DNA of 60,416 nucleotides from Acidimicrobiaceae bacterium. GTDB taxonomy: Bacteria; Actinomycetota; Acidimicrobiia; Acidimicrobiales; RAAP-2. Positions within the stretch are counted from its first letter, which is position 1. Each line of letters starts with the position of its first letter. Positions 35,076 through 43,458 of the stretch are shown here, in pieces. The position numbers were made by a program, and so were the translations under genes. The stretch spans positions 1 through 60,416 of the forward strand of contig PMLV01000046.1 in assembly GCA_003160635.1 (NCBI GenBank). The letters are read 5' to 3'. The notes beneath the pieces are model-generated. The model ran no database searches, was not told where the DNA came from, and saw only the letters and a list, made by a program, of their open reading frames with translations.

Positions 35076-35978
35076 ATGTTCGACGGTCGCTGGCGCGATG
35101 CAGTCGACCGGTCCACCGGGCCGGTCGGGGCTGCTCTCCACCGCCGAGGCATCACCGCTGACGTTCTCACCGCGACCGGTTTGATCTCGGCCACGGCCAC
35201 CGCTGCCCTCGTGGCCTCGGGCCACCTGCACCTCGCGGTCATCCTGCTCATCGTGACCGGGTTGCACGACCTCCTCGACGGCCCGGTGGCCAAGGCGGCG
35301 GGTACGGCATCGGTGCGTGGTGCCTTCTTCGATTCGGTCACCGATCGTGTGGCGGATGCCCTTTTGATGGGCGGCGTCTCGTGGTACCTGATCGACCGCC
35401 ACGAAGGCCACCTGGCCCTCCTGCCGTTCGCCGTGTTGGGCGTGACCGCACTCGTGTCCTACGAGCGCGCCAAGGCGGAGTCCCTGGGGCTCTCGGCCAA
35501 GGGGGGCCTGATGGAGCGAGCGGAGCGGATGATCCTGCTCGGCATCGGGTTCCTCGACAGCGCATTCGTGGTGCCTGTGCTCTGGACCATGCTGGTCCTG
35601 ATCTCGATCACGGCCGTGGCCCGTTTCGTCAAGGTGTGGAACGAAGCCTCCGGCAAGGACGTGGCGGTCCGCCGCCGCGTGGTGGCCTGGCGCGAAGGCA
35701 AGGTCGAATCCCGCTGGCGCACCTGGCGCGAGGGTGCGGCGGTCCCCGGCGGTGTGGTCAATCAGCGTACGGGCGTCCCCGTCGGGCGCTGGCGAGCTCG
35801 CCGACAGGACGCGTTGAGCAGCCGTTCCGGCCGGACCCTGCGGGCGCGCCGGCGCGCCGCCCGCCCCCACGCGCATGCGAACGGAGGGAGCAGCGGTACC
35901 CGATTGCGGAGCCGCGCCAATGACGCTCCCGGTGGTGCACCGAGTCGTTCGCGACCTTCGCGCGGGCAGCGCTCCTGA
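35076..35978 (+). CDS. pgsA: CDP-alcohol phosphatidyltransferase (phosphatidylinositol-phosphate synthase type)
   Basis: A 300-aa membrane enzyme of the CDP-alcohol phosphatidyltransferase family. The active-site motif D-x2-D-G-x2-A-x8-G-x3-D-x3-D is at D65-D68-G69, A72, G82, D86, D90 (sequence LHDLLDGPVAK...GAFFDSVTD). The usual Arg after Ala is Lys here. Five or six membrane helices follow. The last 100 residues are Arg-rich and disordered. In mycobacteria the orthologue (PgsA1/PIPS) makes phosphatidylinositol phosphate. Its place before an acyltransferase and a PimA-like enzyme supports this. GAGGAG lies about 4 nt before the ATG. Confidence 0.9.
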   Translation: MFDGRWRDAVDRSTGPVGAALHRRGITADVLTATGLISATATAALVASGHLHLAVILLIVTGLHDLLDGPVAKAAGTASVRGAFFDSVTDRVADALLMGGVSWYLIDRHEGHLALLPFAVLGVTALVSYERAKAESLGLSAKGGLMERAERMILLGIGFLDSAFVVPVLWTMLVLISITAVARFVKVWNEASGKDVAVRRRVVAWREGKVESRWRTWREGAAVPGGVVNQRTGVPVGRWRARRQDALSSRSGRTLRARRRAARPHAHANGGSSGTRLRSRANDAPGGAPSRSRPSRGQRS

Positions 35979-36007
35979 GCTTGCGCCCGGCGTAGCTGAG
36001 GTCGGCA

Positions 36008-36952
36008 GTGGGGGAGTCAGGTGGCACGAAGCCGGGCCGGCGCGGGACGGCGAAGTACCTGACGTATCGGGGCCTGGCCGCCTCCATGGGCCACGTGCCC
36101 GAACCACTGGCCCGGGCCGTGGTCGGCGGCGTCACGCGCGTCATGTCCTGGAGCGGAGGCCGCACGTCGGCCATGAACGAACGGCACGTGCGCCGCGTCC
36201 TGGCCTTCGAATGCGACGAGGGCATCGTTCCCGATCGGGACCTGGTGCGCCGGTGGAGTCGCCGCAGTTTCGTGGAGTACGGGCACTACTGGATCGACGG
36301 TGCGCGCCTGCCGACCACCGGGGCGGCCGAGATCCGGGCGCGCTGGATCCTGGGACCCGGAAGTGAAGAGAACTTGAGGGCGGCCCGAGCCAGCGGGCGC
36401 GGCATGGTCATGGCGCTGCCGCACGTCGGCAGCTGGGAGTGGGGCGGCGCCTGGTTGGCGCTCGAGGGTATGCCGATGACAGTCGTGATGGAGCGGATTG
36501 AGCCCGCCCGCCTCTTCGCATGGTTCGTCGAGCAGCGGCGCCACATGGGCCTGACCGCAGTGCCCCTGGGCGAGGGCTCGAGCGCCGCCATTCTCAGAGC
36601 CTTGCGAGCCAAGGAACTGGTGGGTCTGGTCAGCGACCGCGACCTGGTGGGCAACGGGGTCGACGTCGACTTCTTCGGTGAGCGGACCACGCTGCCCTCG
36701 GGTGCGGCGACGCTGGCCTTGCGCACGGACGCGCTGCTCTTGCCCGTAACGGTCTACTCGGGGCCGGGAAATTGGCACACTGGGGTTGTGCACCGGCCCC
36801 TCGACACGACGCGCCGGGGCACTTTGCGGTCCGATGTGCACCGGCTGACCCAGGAGCTGGCGACCGTCTTCGAGGAGGCCATCCTCGAACATCCCGAACA
36901 GTGGCACCTCTACCAGCCCAACTGGCCGAGTGACGGCGGGCGCCATCGATGA
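36008..36952 (+). CDS. Lysophospholipid/lauroyl-type acyltransferase (PatA-like)
   Basis: A 314-aa LpxL/HtrB-type acyltransferase. The catalytic HxxxxE is H139-E144 (ALPHVGSWEWGG), with FFGERTTLPSGAATLALR downstream. In mycobacteria the equivalent gene between pgsA and pimA acylates PIM2 with palmitate (PatA). The same role is inferred here by gene order. GAGG 6 nt before the GTG at 36008 supports the start, though a shorter form starting near KYLTYRG is possible. Its stop overlaps the pimA start (ATGA). Confidence 0.85.
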   Translation: MGESGGTKPGRRGTAKYLTYRGLAASMGHVPEPLARAVVGGVTRVMSWSGGRTSAMNERHVRRVLAFECDEGIVPDRDLVRRWSRRSFVEYGHYWIDGARLPTTGAAEIRARWILGPGSEENLRAARASGRGMVMALPHVGSWEWGGAWLALEGMPMTVVMERIEPARLFAWFVEQRRHMGLTAVPLGEGSSAAILRALRAKELVGLVSDRDLVGNGVDVDFFGERTTLPSGAATLALRTDALLLPVTVYSGPGNWHTGVVHRPLDTTRRGTLRSDVHRLTQELATVFEEAILEHPEQWHLYQPNWPSDGGRHR

Positions 36953-38082
36953 AGATCGCCATGCTCTCGCCGTACTCCCTGTCGCGGCCCGGTGGCGTGC
37001 AGGGCCAGGTGCTGGGGTTGGCGCACGCGCTGCGCCAGCTGGGCCATCAGGTCACGGTGATCGGTCCGGAGGATCCCGAGGAACGTGATCGCACCGGCGG
37101 ACAGGAGCGCGATCCCAACCCGGACACGTTCGTGATAGGTCGTCCCACCGGGTTGCGGTCCAACGGCTCGGTGGCTCCGGTCACCATCTCGCCTCTGGCC
37201 GCGATCAAGGCCGAGCGTTTCGTGCGTAGAGGCGGGTTCGACGTGCTCCACCTCCACGAGCCGCTGGCGCCCGTGGCGGCGTACGGGTTCATGGTGAGCC
37301 CCCCCGTCCCGATGGTCGGGACCTATCACCGCGCCGGCGTCAGCCGGTGGGTTCCGGTGCTCAAGCCGCTCGTGTACCTGGTCGGGTCGCGCCTCCAGGT
37401 GCGCGTGGCCGTCTCCGAGGCGGCCCGGGAGACGGCGCTGCGCTCGAGCAAGGGTGAGTACGAGGTGCTGTTCAACGGCGTGGACATGGACCGGTTTGCC
37501 CATGCCCGACCGGCGCACACGGATCCGCCCACCGTCTTGTTCCTCGGGCGTCACGAAACGCGCAAAGGGCTGGGGGTCCTGCTGGACGCGTTCGCCCTGC
37601 TCGAGCGCCCTGCGGTGTTGTGGGTGGCCGGAGACGGCCCACAGAGTGAGGTGCAGCGCCGCCGTCACCCCGAGTCCGACCGGGTCAAGTGGTTCGGGAC
37701 GCTCGGCGAACGGGAGGTCGATGAGCGCCTGACGGGGGCCGATGTCCTGTGCGCCCCATCGCTGCGGGGCGAATCGTTCGGCATGGTCGTGCTGGAGGGA
37801 ATGGCGGCGCGGTGCGCCGTGGTGGCCTCGGATCTCCAGGGGTACCGGTCGGCCGCAGGCGGGCATGCCACCCTGGTGCCGCCGGGCGACGTCACTGCCC
37901 TGTCCCGGGCCCTCGGCGTGGCGCTGGCCGACGCCGCCGAGGGGAGCGGGCAGTCCTCGATGGACGCCCTCAAGGCGGCGCAGGCCCACGCCCAGGGCTG
38001 GTCGATGGAGAGCCTGGCCGAGCGCTACATCGACGTCTACCAGCGGGCCATCGCGGCCTACGCGCGGGGCGAGCACTCCTGA
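36949..38082 (+). CDS. pimA: Phosphatidyl-myo-inositol alpha-mannosyltransferase (PimA-like), GT4
   Basis: A 377-aa GT-B enzyme. MKIAMLSPYSLSRPGGVQGQV is the acceptor and phosphate loop, VPMVGTYHRAGVSRW follows, and PSLRGESFGMVVLEGMA near residue 275 holds the donor site Glu. PimA transfers the first mannose from GDP-mannose to phosphatidylinositol on the cytoplasmic membrane face. The order pgsA, acyltransferase, pimA with ATGA coupling matches the mycobacterial PIM cluster and strongly supports the call. It implies that this organism makes PI mannosides or a related glycolipid. Confidence 0.9.
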   Translation: MKIAMLSPYSLSRPGGVQGQVLGLAHALRQLGHQVTVIGPEDPEERDRTGGQERDPNPDTFVIGRPTGLRSNGSVAPVTISPLAAIKAERFVRRGGFDVLHLHEPLAPVAAYGFMVSPPVPMVGTYHRAGVSRWVPVLKPLVYLVGSRLQVRVAVSEAARETALRSSKGEYEVLFNGVDMDRFAHARPAHTDPPTVLFLGRHETRKGLGVLLDAFALLERPAVLWVAGDGPQSEVQRRRHPESDRVKWFGTLGEREVDERLTGADVLCAPSLRGESFGMVVLEGMAARCAVVASDLQGYRSAAGGHATLVPPGDVTALSRALGVALADAAEGSGQSSMDALKAAQAHAQGWSMESLAERYIDVYQRAIAAYARGEHS

Positions 38083-38091
38083 GGCGACCCC

Positions 38092-38097
38092 TATACT
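38092..38097 (+). promoter_or_regulatory. -10 box of a leaderless promoter (HDAC-family gene)
   Basis: TATACT, an excellent -10, lies 6 nt before the GTG at 38104, only 9 nt after the pimA stop. There is no ribosome site between them. Confidence 0.6.
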
Positions 38098-38103
38098 CAG
38101 TGC

Positions 38104-39132
38104 GTGCTGACCGTGATCGGGCCGTCGGGCGGAACGGGCACGGTGCATGACGGAGGCACGCATCCCGAGCGGCAGGCCCGCATCGATGCGGTGATGGCGG
38201 GCATCGCGGACCTGGCGCCCGAGCTCGGGAGCGAGTTGGAGATCGTGCCGCCGGAGAGGGCCGACGCGGCGGCTCTCGAGCGGGTGCACGCGGCAGGCTA
38301 CGTGCATCGATTGGAGGAGTTCTGCCTGTCCGGAGGGGGAAACCTCGACCTCGACACGTTCGCCCGCCCCGACTCGTGGGAGGCCGCCCTGCTCTCGGCC
38401 GGGGCGGGCCTGCAGGCGATCGACGCGTTGCGTGCGCGCGGCGAGGGCGTGGCGTTCGTGGCCACCCGGCCACCCGGTCATCATGCCTTGACCGATCGTT
38501 CCATGGGCTTCTGCTTGTTGAACAACGTGGCGGTCTCGGCGGCTGCGCTTGTCGCGGCGGGGGAACGGGTGCTCATCGTGGATTGGGATGTCCACCACGG
38601 CAACGGGACGCAGGCGATGTTCTGGAACGACCCGTCGGTGCTCTACGTCTCCACCCATCAGTCACCCTTCTATCCGGGCACGGGTCAGGCCGACGAGGTG
38701 GGCGGTACGGCGGGGCGAGGGCTGACGGTCAATGTGCCGCTGCCCGCCGGCGCCACCGGTGACGTGGTGCGCCGTGCGTTGGACGTCGTGGCCGCACCCG
38801 CCATCGACGCGTTCAGCCCGACATGGGTACTGATCTCGGCCGGGTTCGATGCGCATCGTGGAGACCCACTGGCCGATCTGTCCCTCTCCGGTGGCGATTT
38901 CGCCGCCTTGGCCCGGACCGTGTCCGCCTATGCACCTCGCCCCGGGCGCCTCGTGGTGGTTCTCGAGGGTGGGTACGACCTCCGCGCCCTGCGGACGTCC
39001 GTGGCGGCCACGCTGGGTGCGTTGACCGGAGCCTCGCCGCCCGACGGTGGGGAGCCACCGACGTCCGGAGGGCCCGGTGCCGAGCTGGTGGAGCTGGCCG
39101 CCGCCGCCCGTGAGCAGGCACTCGACGACTGA
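38104..39132 (+). CDS. Histone deacetylase-family (class II-like) amidohydrolase
   Basis: A 342-aa arginase/deacetylase-fold zinc enzyme. RPPGHH (catalytic His pair), DWDVHHGNGTQ (zinc Asp and His), STHQSPFYPGTG, SAGFDAHRGDPL (second zinc Asp) and VLEGGYDL are all intact, so it should be active. Bacterial members deacetylate acetoin-metabolism enzymes, polyamines or acetyl-lysines; the substrate here is unknown. The leaderless promoter just ahead of the GTG start argues for its own transcription rather than co-transcription with pimA. Confidence 0.9.
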   Translation: MLTVIGPSGGTGTVHDGGTHPERQARIDAVMAGIADLAPELGSELEIVPPERADAAALERVHAAGYVHRLEEFCLSGGGNLDLDTFARPDSWEAALLSAGAGLQAIDALRARGEGVAFVATRPPGHHALTDRSMGFCLLNNVAVSAAALVAAGERVLIVDWDVHHGNGTQAMFWNDPSVLYVSTHQSPFYPGTGQADEVGGTAGRGLTVNVPLPAGATGDVVRRALDVVAAPAIDAFSPTWVLISAGFDAHRGDPLADLSLSGGDFAALARTVSAYAPRPGRLVVVLEGGYDLRALRTSVAATLGALTGASPPDGGEPPTSGGPGAELVELAAAAREQALDD

Positions 39133-39218
39133 CGGGCGCGGGCCGGCCCGCACCATCGCGCGCCGCGGCGCCGGCAGGCGGGGGTGTGGACATGGGGCCA
39201 GGTAGGCTGGGAAGTCCG

Positions 39219-40439
39219 ATGGTCGATGAGCGCGCAAATCCTTCTCCGTCAAGTGCCGGCAATGGCTCTGGCGGCGGTGCGGCCGTCGGGAGCGGGTCTG
39301 GGGGCGGAGGTGGCAACCGGAACCGCAACCGCAACCGCAACCGCAACCGCGGCGGTCAGTCCAACGGGCCCGCCGGCGCCGGCGGTGGAGGAACGGGCGG
39401 CGTCGCTTCAGGTGGCGGCTCCGGCAGTGGTGGCGGTGCGTCGGGAGGTGCGGGAACGAGGAATGGCGGCAGGCAGGCCTCGCGGTCCGGTGGCGGTCAA
39501 TCGAAATCGGGTGGAGGTCAACCGTCGCGCGGGGGCGGTGGACCATCCAACCGGAATCGGGGCGGAGCTCAGCCCGGGTCGTCGCGGCACACCGGTCGTG
39601 CCGTGGCGCTGGCTCCCGAGCCGCTGGCCCCGAGGATCATCGAGCCGGGACTCGGGGCCACCGAGGTCTTGCCGGGCGAAGCAGCGGCCAACCGCCGTCA
39701 TGCCGCTGCGCTCTGCGCGCTGGCGTCTGCGCTCCCTGCGGTCGTCATCGGGGTCGTCGTCGGCCTGGTCACTTCGCTGCTGATCGGCGCCATTGCGCTG
39801 GTCGCCGTCGAGGTCGTCGTCGGCTACGCGCTGTGGCGTGTCGCACCAGGTGTGGCCCTGCGCCAGGTGGGGGCGGTGCAGCTCTCAGAGCGTGACAACC
39901 GCCGGCTCTTCAACGTGACCGAAGGGTTGTGTGCGACCTTCGGTCTGCGCATGCCCGATCTGTACGTTGTCCATGACAACGTGCCGAACGCCTGTGCCTT
40001 GGGGCGGGACGCCTCATCAGCGGCGCTCGTGGTCACGTCGGGGCTCCTCGAGACGATGGGACCGATCGAGCTCGAGGGCGTGATCGCCCACGAATTGGCC
40101 CATGTGAAGCGGGACGACAACGGGGTCTTCGTGATCGGTCTCACGTTGGCCCGCCTGGGGGGAGCCGGATTGTTGCGCCGGTGCGTCGGGGCGAACAGGG
40201 AGTATCGGGCCGACATGGTCGGAGCTTCCGCGGTGCGGTTCCCGCGGGGACTCCTCGACGCCCTACGGCTGATGGAGCAGGCCCCACCTCCGGCCGGCAA
40301 TTCCGTCTTCGGCCCGGCTCGGTTCCCGGCCACCCGCGACGTCTGGATCGACCCTTCGGTGGACCGGCGGGACCAACCCGCTGCCATCGGGGATCTCGAT
40401 GCCACGTCGGTGCGGGCCGCCGCGCTGAGCGAGTGGTGA
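39219..40439 (+). CDS. M48-family membrane zinc metalloprotease with Gly/Asn-Arg-rich N-terminus
   Basis: A 406-aa protein starting MVDERANPSPSS. Residues 12-115 are low-complexity: Gly/Ser-rich with a perfect (Asn-Arg)6 block at residues 33-44 and further basic Gly-rich stretches. Two membrane helices lie around residues 170-210. The M48 domain follows, with zinc motif HELAH at 291-295 (EGVIAHELAHVKRDD) and a downstream EYRADMVGA that supplies the third ligand region (E-x3-D of M48). HtpX-like M48 proteases degrade misfolded membrane proteins. The basic tail might bind RNA, DNA or acidic lipids; that is speculation. In-frame GTG 39186 and ATG 39192 are alternative starts. Confidence 0.8.
   Translation: MVDERANPSPSSAGNGSGGGAAVGSGSGGGGGNRNRNRNRNRNRGGQSNGPAGAGGGGTGGVASGGGSGSGGGASGGAGTRNGGRQASRSGGGQSKSGGGQPSRGGGGPSNRNRGGAQPGSSRHTGRAVALAPEPLAPRIIEPGLGATEVLPGEAAANRRHAAALCALASALPAVVIGVVVGLVTSLLIGAIALVAVEVVVGYALWRVAPGVALRQVGAVQLSERDNRRLFNVTEGLCATFGLRMPDLYVVHDNVPNACALGRDASSAALVVTSGLLETMGPIELEGVIAHELAHVKRDDNGVFVIGLTLARLGGAGLLRRCVGANREYRADMVGASAVRFPRGLLDALRLMEQAPPPAGNSVFGPARFPATRDVWIDPSVDRRDQPAAIGDLDATSVRAAALSEW
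39315..39350 (+). repeat. Hexamer tandem repeat AACCGC x6 encoding Asn-Arg
   Basis: Six adjacent 6-bp units, AACCGG once then AACCGC five times, encode (NR)6 in frame in the M48 protease. Such a repeat can expand or shrink by slippage without a frameshift. Confidence 0.9.
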
Positions 40440-40459
40440 GAAGGGGCGGCCCACCCTCG

Positions 40460-40465
40460 TAGACT
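40460..40465 (+). promoter_or_regulatory. -10 box of a leaderless promoter (pdxS)
   Basis: TAGACT lies 6 nt before the ATG at 40472. No Shine-Dalgarno is present between them; GGGGCC fills the gap. Confidence 0.65.
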
Positions 40466-40471
40466 GGGGCC

Positions 40472-41377
40472 ATGAGTAGTTCTAAGGCCCCGAATCCCGA
40501 ATTCACAGGCACGTTCACGGTGAAGCGTGGGCTGGCCGACATGCTGCGTGGCGGCGTGATCATGGATGTGGTCAACGCCGAGCAGGCCAAAGTGGCCGAG
40601 GACGCCGGGGCCGTGGCCGTCATGGCTCTCGAGCGGGTGCCGTCCGATATCAGGCGCGACGGCGGCGTCGCCCGCATGAGCGATCCCGAATTGATCGAAG
40701 GCATTCAAGCGGCCGTCACCATCCCGGTGATGGCCAAGGCCCGTATCGGCCATTTTGCCGAGGCGCAGGTGCTCGAGAGCCTGGGCGTCGATTTCATCGA
40801 TGAGTCCGAAGTGCTCACGCCGGCCGACGAGGAGTACCACATCGACAAGTGGGGATTCGGTGTCCCCTTCGTGTGCGGGGCGACAGACCTGGGGGAGGCG
40901 CTCAGGCGTATCTCGGAAGGCGCCGCCATGATCCGCTCGAAGGGCGAGGCGGGGACCGGCAACATCGTTGAAGCCATGCGACACCTGCGCTCGATCTTGC
41001 GCTCGATCCGTTCGATCGCCGCCTGCCGGGACGGCGCCGAGCTGTACGGGTGGGCCAAGCACCTGTCCGCCCCGGTCGGACTGGTGCAGGAGATCGCCGA
41101 AACCGGTCGGCTCCCGGTGCCCCTGTTCTGCGCCGGCGGCATCGCCACGCCGTCGGATGCCGCCCTGGTCATGCAGCTCGGAGCCGAGGCCGTGTTCGTG
41201 GGCTCGGGCATCTTCAAGAGCTCCGACCCGGCCCGCATGGCGTCGGCCGTGGTCGAGGCCACGGCACACTTCACGGACGCCGGTCACATTGCCAAGGTCT
41301 CGCGTGGACTCGGTGAAGCCATGCGGGGCCTCGAGCTCTCCGCCACGACCGAACGGTTGGCTGATCGCGGGTGGTAA
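40472..41377 (+). CDS. pdxS: Pyridoxal 5'-phosphate synthase, PdxS (lyase) subunit
   Basis: A 301-aa TIM-barrel subunit that makes PLP from ribose 5-phosphate, glyceraldehyde 3-phosphate and ammonia from PdxT. Signatures: [24 protein letters not shown], the catalytic lysine regions in MAKARIGH and [11 protein letters not shown], and [30 protein letters not shown] for phosphate binding. The length is typical. The pdxT GTG overlaps its last 7 nt, so the two subunits are translationally coupled. Confidence 0.97.
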   Translation: MSSSKAPNPEFTGTFTVKRGLADMLRGGVIMDVVNAEQAKVAEDAGAVAVMALERVPSDIRRDGGVARMSDPELIEGIQAAVTIPVMAKARIGHFAEAQVLESLGVDFIDESEVLTPADEEYHIDKWGFGVPFVCGATDLGEALRRISEGAAMIRSKGEAGTGNIVEAMRHLRSILRSIRSIAACRDGAELYGWAKHLSAPVGLVQEIAETGRLPVPLFCAGGIATPSDAALVMQLGAEAVFVGSGIFKSSDPARMASAVVEATAHFTDAGHIAKVSRGLGEAMRGLELSATTERLADRGW

Positions 41378-42012
41378 CCGCTCCCGCTCACGGGGGTGCG
41401 ACAGCAACAACGACGATCGGCGTGCTCAACCTGCAAGGTGACGTGCGGGAGCATGTGGCGGCGCTCGGCGACGTGGGCGTGCAGAGCCGGCTGATCAAGC
41501 GGCCGGACGACTTGGACGGGGCGGCAGGGTTGATCCTGCCCGGGGGCGAGTCCACCACGCTGTCCATGCTGTTGGCCTCGACCGGCCTGTTCGAGGCCGT
41601 GGCCGAACGTCTCGACGAGGGCTTTCCCGTGCTGGGCACGTGCGCCGGTCTCGTACTGCTCGCCCGTGAGGTGCTCGATGGACGTCCGGACCAGCGCTCG
41701 TTCGGCGCCCTGGACGCGGTGGTGCGGCGTAACGGGTTCGGTCGCCAGGTGGCGTCGTTCGAGACCGGGCTGGAATTCGGCGAGGGCCCCCTGTTGCCGG
41801 CGGTGTTCATCCGGGCCCCCTATGTGGTCAGCGTGGGGGAGGCGGTCGACGTGCTGGCGAGCGTCTTGCATCGGGGCATCGGGTCGGACGGCCCGGCCAT
41901 GGAGTCGCCGGCCTTGCTCCGCCAGGCCAATGTCCTGGCCTCCTGCTTCCATCCCGAGCTGACCGCTGACCGGCGGGTGCACCGGCTCTTCGCGGAGATG
42001 TGTGCCGGCTGA
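41371..42012 (+). CDS. pdxT: Pyridoxal 5'-phosphate synthase, PdxT glutaminase subunit
   Basis: A 213-aa class I glutamine amidotransferase feeding ammonia to Pdx[14 protein letters not shown] is the start of the domain, [10 protein letters not shown] the oxyanion strand, GTCAGLVLL the nucleophile elbow (C91), and CFHPELT the catalytic His-Glu. The GTG at 41371 gives an 11-residue polar N-terminal tail before the usual beginning. Complete and coupled to pdxS. Confidence 0.95.
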   Translation: MVTAPAHGGATATTTIGVLNLQGDVREHVAALGDVGVQSRLIKRPDDLDGAAGLILPGGESTTLSMLLASTGLFEAVAERLDEGFPVLGTCAGLVLLAREVLDGRPDQRSFGALDAVVRRNGFGRQVASFETGLEFGEGPLLPAVFIRAPYVVSVGEAVDVLASVLHRGIGSDGPAMESPALLRQANVLASCFHPELTADRRVHRLFAEMCAG

Positions 42013-42029
42013 CGCAGCGGAGGGCGTGA

Positions 42030-42045
42030 GGCCACCGTGGTGGCC
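42030..42045. terminator. Convergent terminator hairpin
   Basis: GGCCACC-GT-GGTGGCC is a perfect 7-bp stem in the 38-nt gap between pdxT (plus) and the thioesterase gene (minus). There is no T tract. Confidence 0.5.
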
Positions 42046-42050
42046 GACCA

Positions 42051-42521
42051 CTACGCGGTCGAGGTCGACGAGCGCTTGTCCATGACGAGGCAGCTGCTGG
42101 TGGCGTGGGCGAGCAACGTTCCCGACTCGTCGCTGACCTCGACCGTGGCATAGGCCACGCGTCGGCCCGGCTTGGTCGTGCGTCCCGTGGCACGGATCAG
42201 TCCGCTGTCCTTGGTGATGGGGCGCAGGTACGTGACGTTGATGTCGATGGAGGTGTACGCCACCCCCGCGTCGAGGGTGCTCTGCACGGCACACCCCGCC
42301 GCGCTGTCGCACAGCGTGCAGACCAGCCCGCCGTGCACCACCCCGATGGGGTTGTAGGCGGACTCGTCGGGAGCGCATTCGAAGACGGCGAGGCCGTAGT
42401 CCACCCGCACCAGCGAGAACCCCATCAATCGAGCCATCGGGGCCGGGGGGAACCCGCCATCGCGGATGGCGGAGAGGAAGTCCAGGCCACTCAGCGAGGT
42501 GGCGAAGCTGGCCGTGACCAT
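42051..42521 (-). CDS. PaaI-type hotdog-fold thioesterase (5' end probably frameshifted)
   Basis: At least 156 aa from the ATG at 42521. The hotdog domain is complete: NPIGVVHGGLVCTLCDSAAG, with the helix and catalytic Asp/Gly region, and TSIDINVTYLRPI. It hydrolyses acyl-CoA thioesters, probably phenylacetyl- or medium-chain CoA types. In frame upstream of the ATG lies TRSKTITWQDP, a stretch that looks like part of the usual family N-terminus, but no start codon exists there. A perfect leaderless promoter, TAGATT plus 8 nt plus ATG at 42616, precedes a different frame that diverges within a G/C run at about 42580-42600. A one-base deletion is therefore likely, either real or from sequencing. 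Confidence 0.75.
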   Translation of the reverse strand: MVTASFATSLSGLDFLSAIRDGGFPPAPMARLMGFSLVRVDYGLAVFECAPDESAYNPIGVVHGGLVCTLCDSAAGCAVQSTLDAGVAYTSIDINVTYLRPITKDSGLIRATGRTTKPGRRVAYATVEVSDESGTLLAHATSSCLVMDKRSSTSTA

Positions 42522-42624
42522 GGGGTCCTGCCAGGTGATCGTCTTGGAACGGGTGGGACCCCAGGCAGGGTGCGGTGTGACGTCCCCGGTCCCGGTCCTG
42601 CGTCGTCGTCGGTCATTGGCCTGG

Positions 42625-42630
42625 AATCTA
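42625..42630 (-). promoter_or_regulatory. -10 box of a leaderless promoter for the thioesterase
   Basis: On the minus strand TAGATT lies 8 nt before an ATG at 42616. That ATG is out of frame with the thioesterase by one base, which supports a frameshift. Confidence 0.4.
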
Positions 42631-42667
42631 CGTGGTGTCGTGCCGACGGCGTACGCTGCTGCCCACC

Positions 42668-43414
42668 ATGTTCTCGCCGAAGAGTTGGGCCGGTAGTGAG
42701 GCCACGCGCAGCGGGAGGTGGGCCAGGGCGACAAGGGTTGGGACGCGTGGAATTGTCACGTGCGTTGTGGCGCTGGCCACCTATGCCGGCACGGCGGGTG
42801 GCGCGAGCGCCCCGACCCGGGCCGAACTGGCCAAGGCCAAGAAAGCCCTGTTGGTCCTCTCGGACATGCCCAAGTCGTGGACCGCCTCGGCGTCGTCCGG
42901 CAACGAACCGACGCCGAACCCGGCACAGCTGGCGCGCTGCCTTGGCGTTCCGCTCAGCGTTATCAACGACAATCCACCGACGGTCTCCAGCCGAACGTTC
43001 AACAGCAAGCAGGATCTCCAGACGGTCGAAGATCAGATCCAGGTCTTTCCCACGGCGAAGGCGGCACAGGCTGACTTGGCGGTCGCGGCCAACCGCAAGG
43101 CCCCGAAATGTTTCACCACGGACTTCAACAGCCCGGCCTCGAGGAGCCAATTGGAGTCGTCGTTCGGATCCGATGCGGCCCTCGGAACCCTGGACGTGAC
43201 GCGGACGCCGGTGTCCGACTACGGACCGCACACCGTCAACATCACGATCTATTTCCCCGTGACGACGAATGGCGTGGCCATCAACATCGAAATTGCGGAG
43301 GTGGGCTTCGTGAAGGGCAACGAGGAGCAGTTGCTGACCTTGACCAGCGTCCAGTCACCGTTTCCCGTCTCCCTCTCGCGGCACTTGACGGCGCTGGCCG
43401 ATGAGCGATTCTGA
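42668..43414 (+). CDS. Secreted protein of unknown function
   Basis: A 248-aa protein with a signal peptide: basic RWARATRVGTRG, then the hydrophobic core IVTCVVALATYAGTAGG and cleavage near GASA. The mature part starts APTRAELAKAKKALLVLSDMPKSW and contains a repeated ALxxLSDMP/DLAV style, with two cysteines (CLG and KCF) that may form a disulfide. No family is recognised, though the DMPxxW sequence resembles actinobacterial secreted proteins of unknown function. A TACGCT -10-like box at 42652-42657 lies 10 nt before the ATG. It starts head-to-head with the thioesterase gene. Confidence 0.75.
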   Translation: MFSPKSWAGSEATRSGRWARATRVGTRGIVTCVVALATYAGTAGGASAPTRAELAKAKKALLVLSDMPKSWTASASSGNEPTPNPAQLARCLGVPLSVINDNPPTVSSRTFNSKQDLQTVEDQIQVFPTAKAAQADLAVAANRKAPKCFTTDFNSPASRSQLESSFGSDAALGTLDVTRTPVSDYGPHTVNITIYFPVTTNGVAINIEIAEVGFVKGNEEQLLTLTSVQSPFPVSLSRHLTALADERF

Positions 43415-43458
43415 GTGAGGCGGCCCGAAGGTGGGCTCGGCGCCGGGCGCGGTAGGTG

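Noticed and set aside
36910-38658. A 582-residue frame antisense to pimA and the HDAC gene
   Set aside because: Shadow of two genes with intact catalytic motifs.
39315-39350. CRISPR-like array
   Set aside because: Units are 6 bp, contiguous and coding; no spacers.
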